DNA from: an uncultured Cohaesibacter sp.
GTDB lineage: Bacteria > Pseudomonadota > Alphaproteobacteria > Rhizobiales > Cohaesibacteraceae
Length of the DNA stretch: 64,000 bases
Assembly: GCF_963678225.1 (NCBI RefSeq)
Contig: NZ_OY782764.1
Location: forward strand, 186,001-250,000
Direction of reading: 5' to 3'
Part shown: one piece after another, positions 63,938 to 64,000 of the stretch
Numbering within the stretch: the stretch's first letter is position 1
Layout of the letters: each line of letters opens with the position of its first letter
Made by a program: the position numbers and the translations under genes
Notes under the pieces: generated by a model
The model's input: only the letters and a program-made list of their open reading frames with translations
Told to the model about the DNA's origin: nothing
Databases searched by the model: none

Positions 63938-64000
63938 CAGTCTCAACCAACCTTTCAAGCGGAAAATTATCAAGGCCAACCGCGCTCCCGTCAGCCAATA

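Noticed and set aside
1-64000. CRISPR arrays, insertion sequences, prophage or integrated elements at the tRNA-Glu genes
   Set aside because: No regularly spaced repeats, transposase or integrase-like proteins were seen, and no repeated tRNA 3' end fragment was noticed beside either tRNA gene.

Overview
The window is about 64 kb of an alphaproteobacterial chromosome, most likely a marine member of the Hyphomicrobiales. A Cohaesibacter-like organism would fit, but that is a guess from gene content and moderate GC. Evidence for the class: a CtrA master regulator with its phosphotransferase ChpT, a CheA with an added receiver domain, EipA (DUF1134), an alphaproteobacterial RpoH, G1-U72 type tRNA-Glu genes and several conserved Rhizobiales hypothetical proteins. 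No phage, IS element, CRISPR array or rRNA was seen. It reads as ordinary core chromosome with a few transport islands.

Left part (1-12 kb): the end of flhA, a PqiA-like membrane protein and hemG, then fliJ-fliI on the minus strand, divergent from ctrA. A chemotaxis operon chpT-cheA-cheW-cheY-cheB-cheR follows and ends at a terminator facing the ctrA terminator. Envelope and housekeeping genes follow (12-25 kb): a YHS protein, eipA, a long coiled-coil membrane protein, the ABC-F ATPase uup, a DMT transporter behind an 18-bp perfect palindrome, prfC, two secreted proteins, ilvD, and a stand-alone trpB homologue broken by a one-base frameshift.

Polyamine region (25.9-31.6 kb): speA, carboxyspermidine dehydrogenase, nspC and speB form a full arginine-to-agmatine-to-putrescine-to-spermidine route by the carboxyspermidine pathway. 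The speA leader carries a 27-codon ORF, mutually exclusive helices and an intrinsic terminator hairpin directly before the ribosome binding site. This is the best candidate for an undescribed regulatory system here.

Middle (31.7-51.1 kb): small housekeeping genes, tRNA-Glu(CTC), a P450-acyltransferase pair, an M19 dipeptidase with a five-gene peptide ABC transporter, a GST/WYL-regulator divergent pair, and an amino-acid ABC transporter joined to a C45-type Ntn hydrolase and an RpiR regulator, with a 20-bp inverted repeat upstream. tRNA-Glu(TTC) closes this part.

Right part (51.2-64 kb): an RluD-family pseudouridine synthase, whose start codon overlaps that of a divergent membrane protein, rpoH, a large membrane protein, purA, serC-serA behind a structured leader, an outer membrane beta-barrel, a second DMT transporter and glmM.

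Functions are inferred from the translated sequences and motif recognition. No database search was run. Start codons were chosen by Shine-Dalgarno spacing and family length and are less certain than stops.
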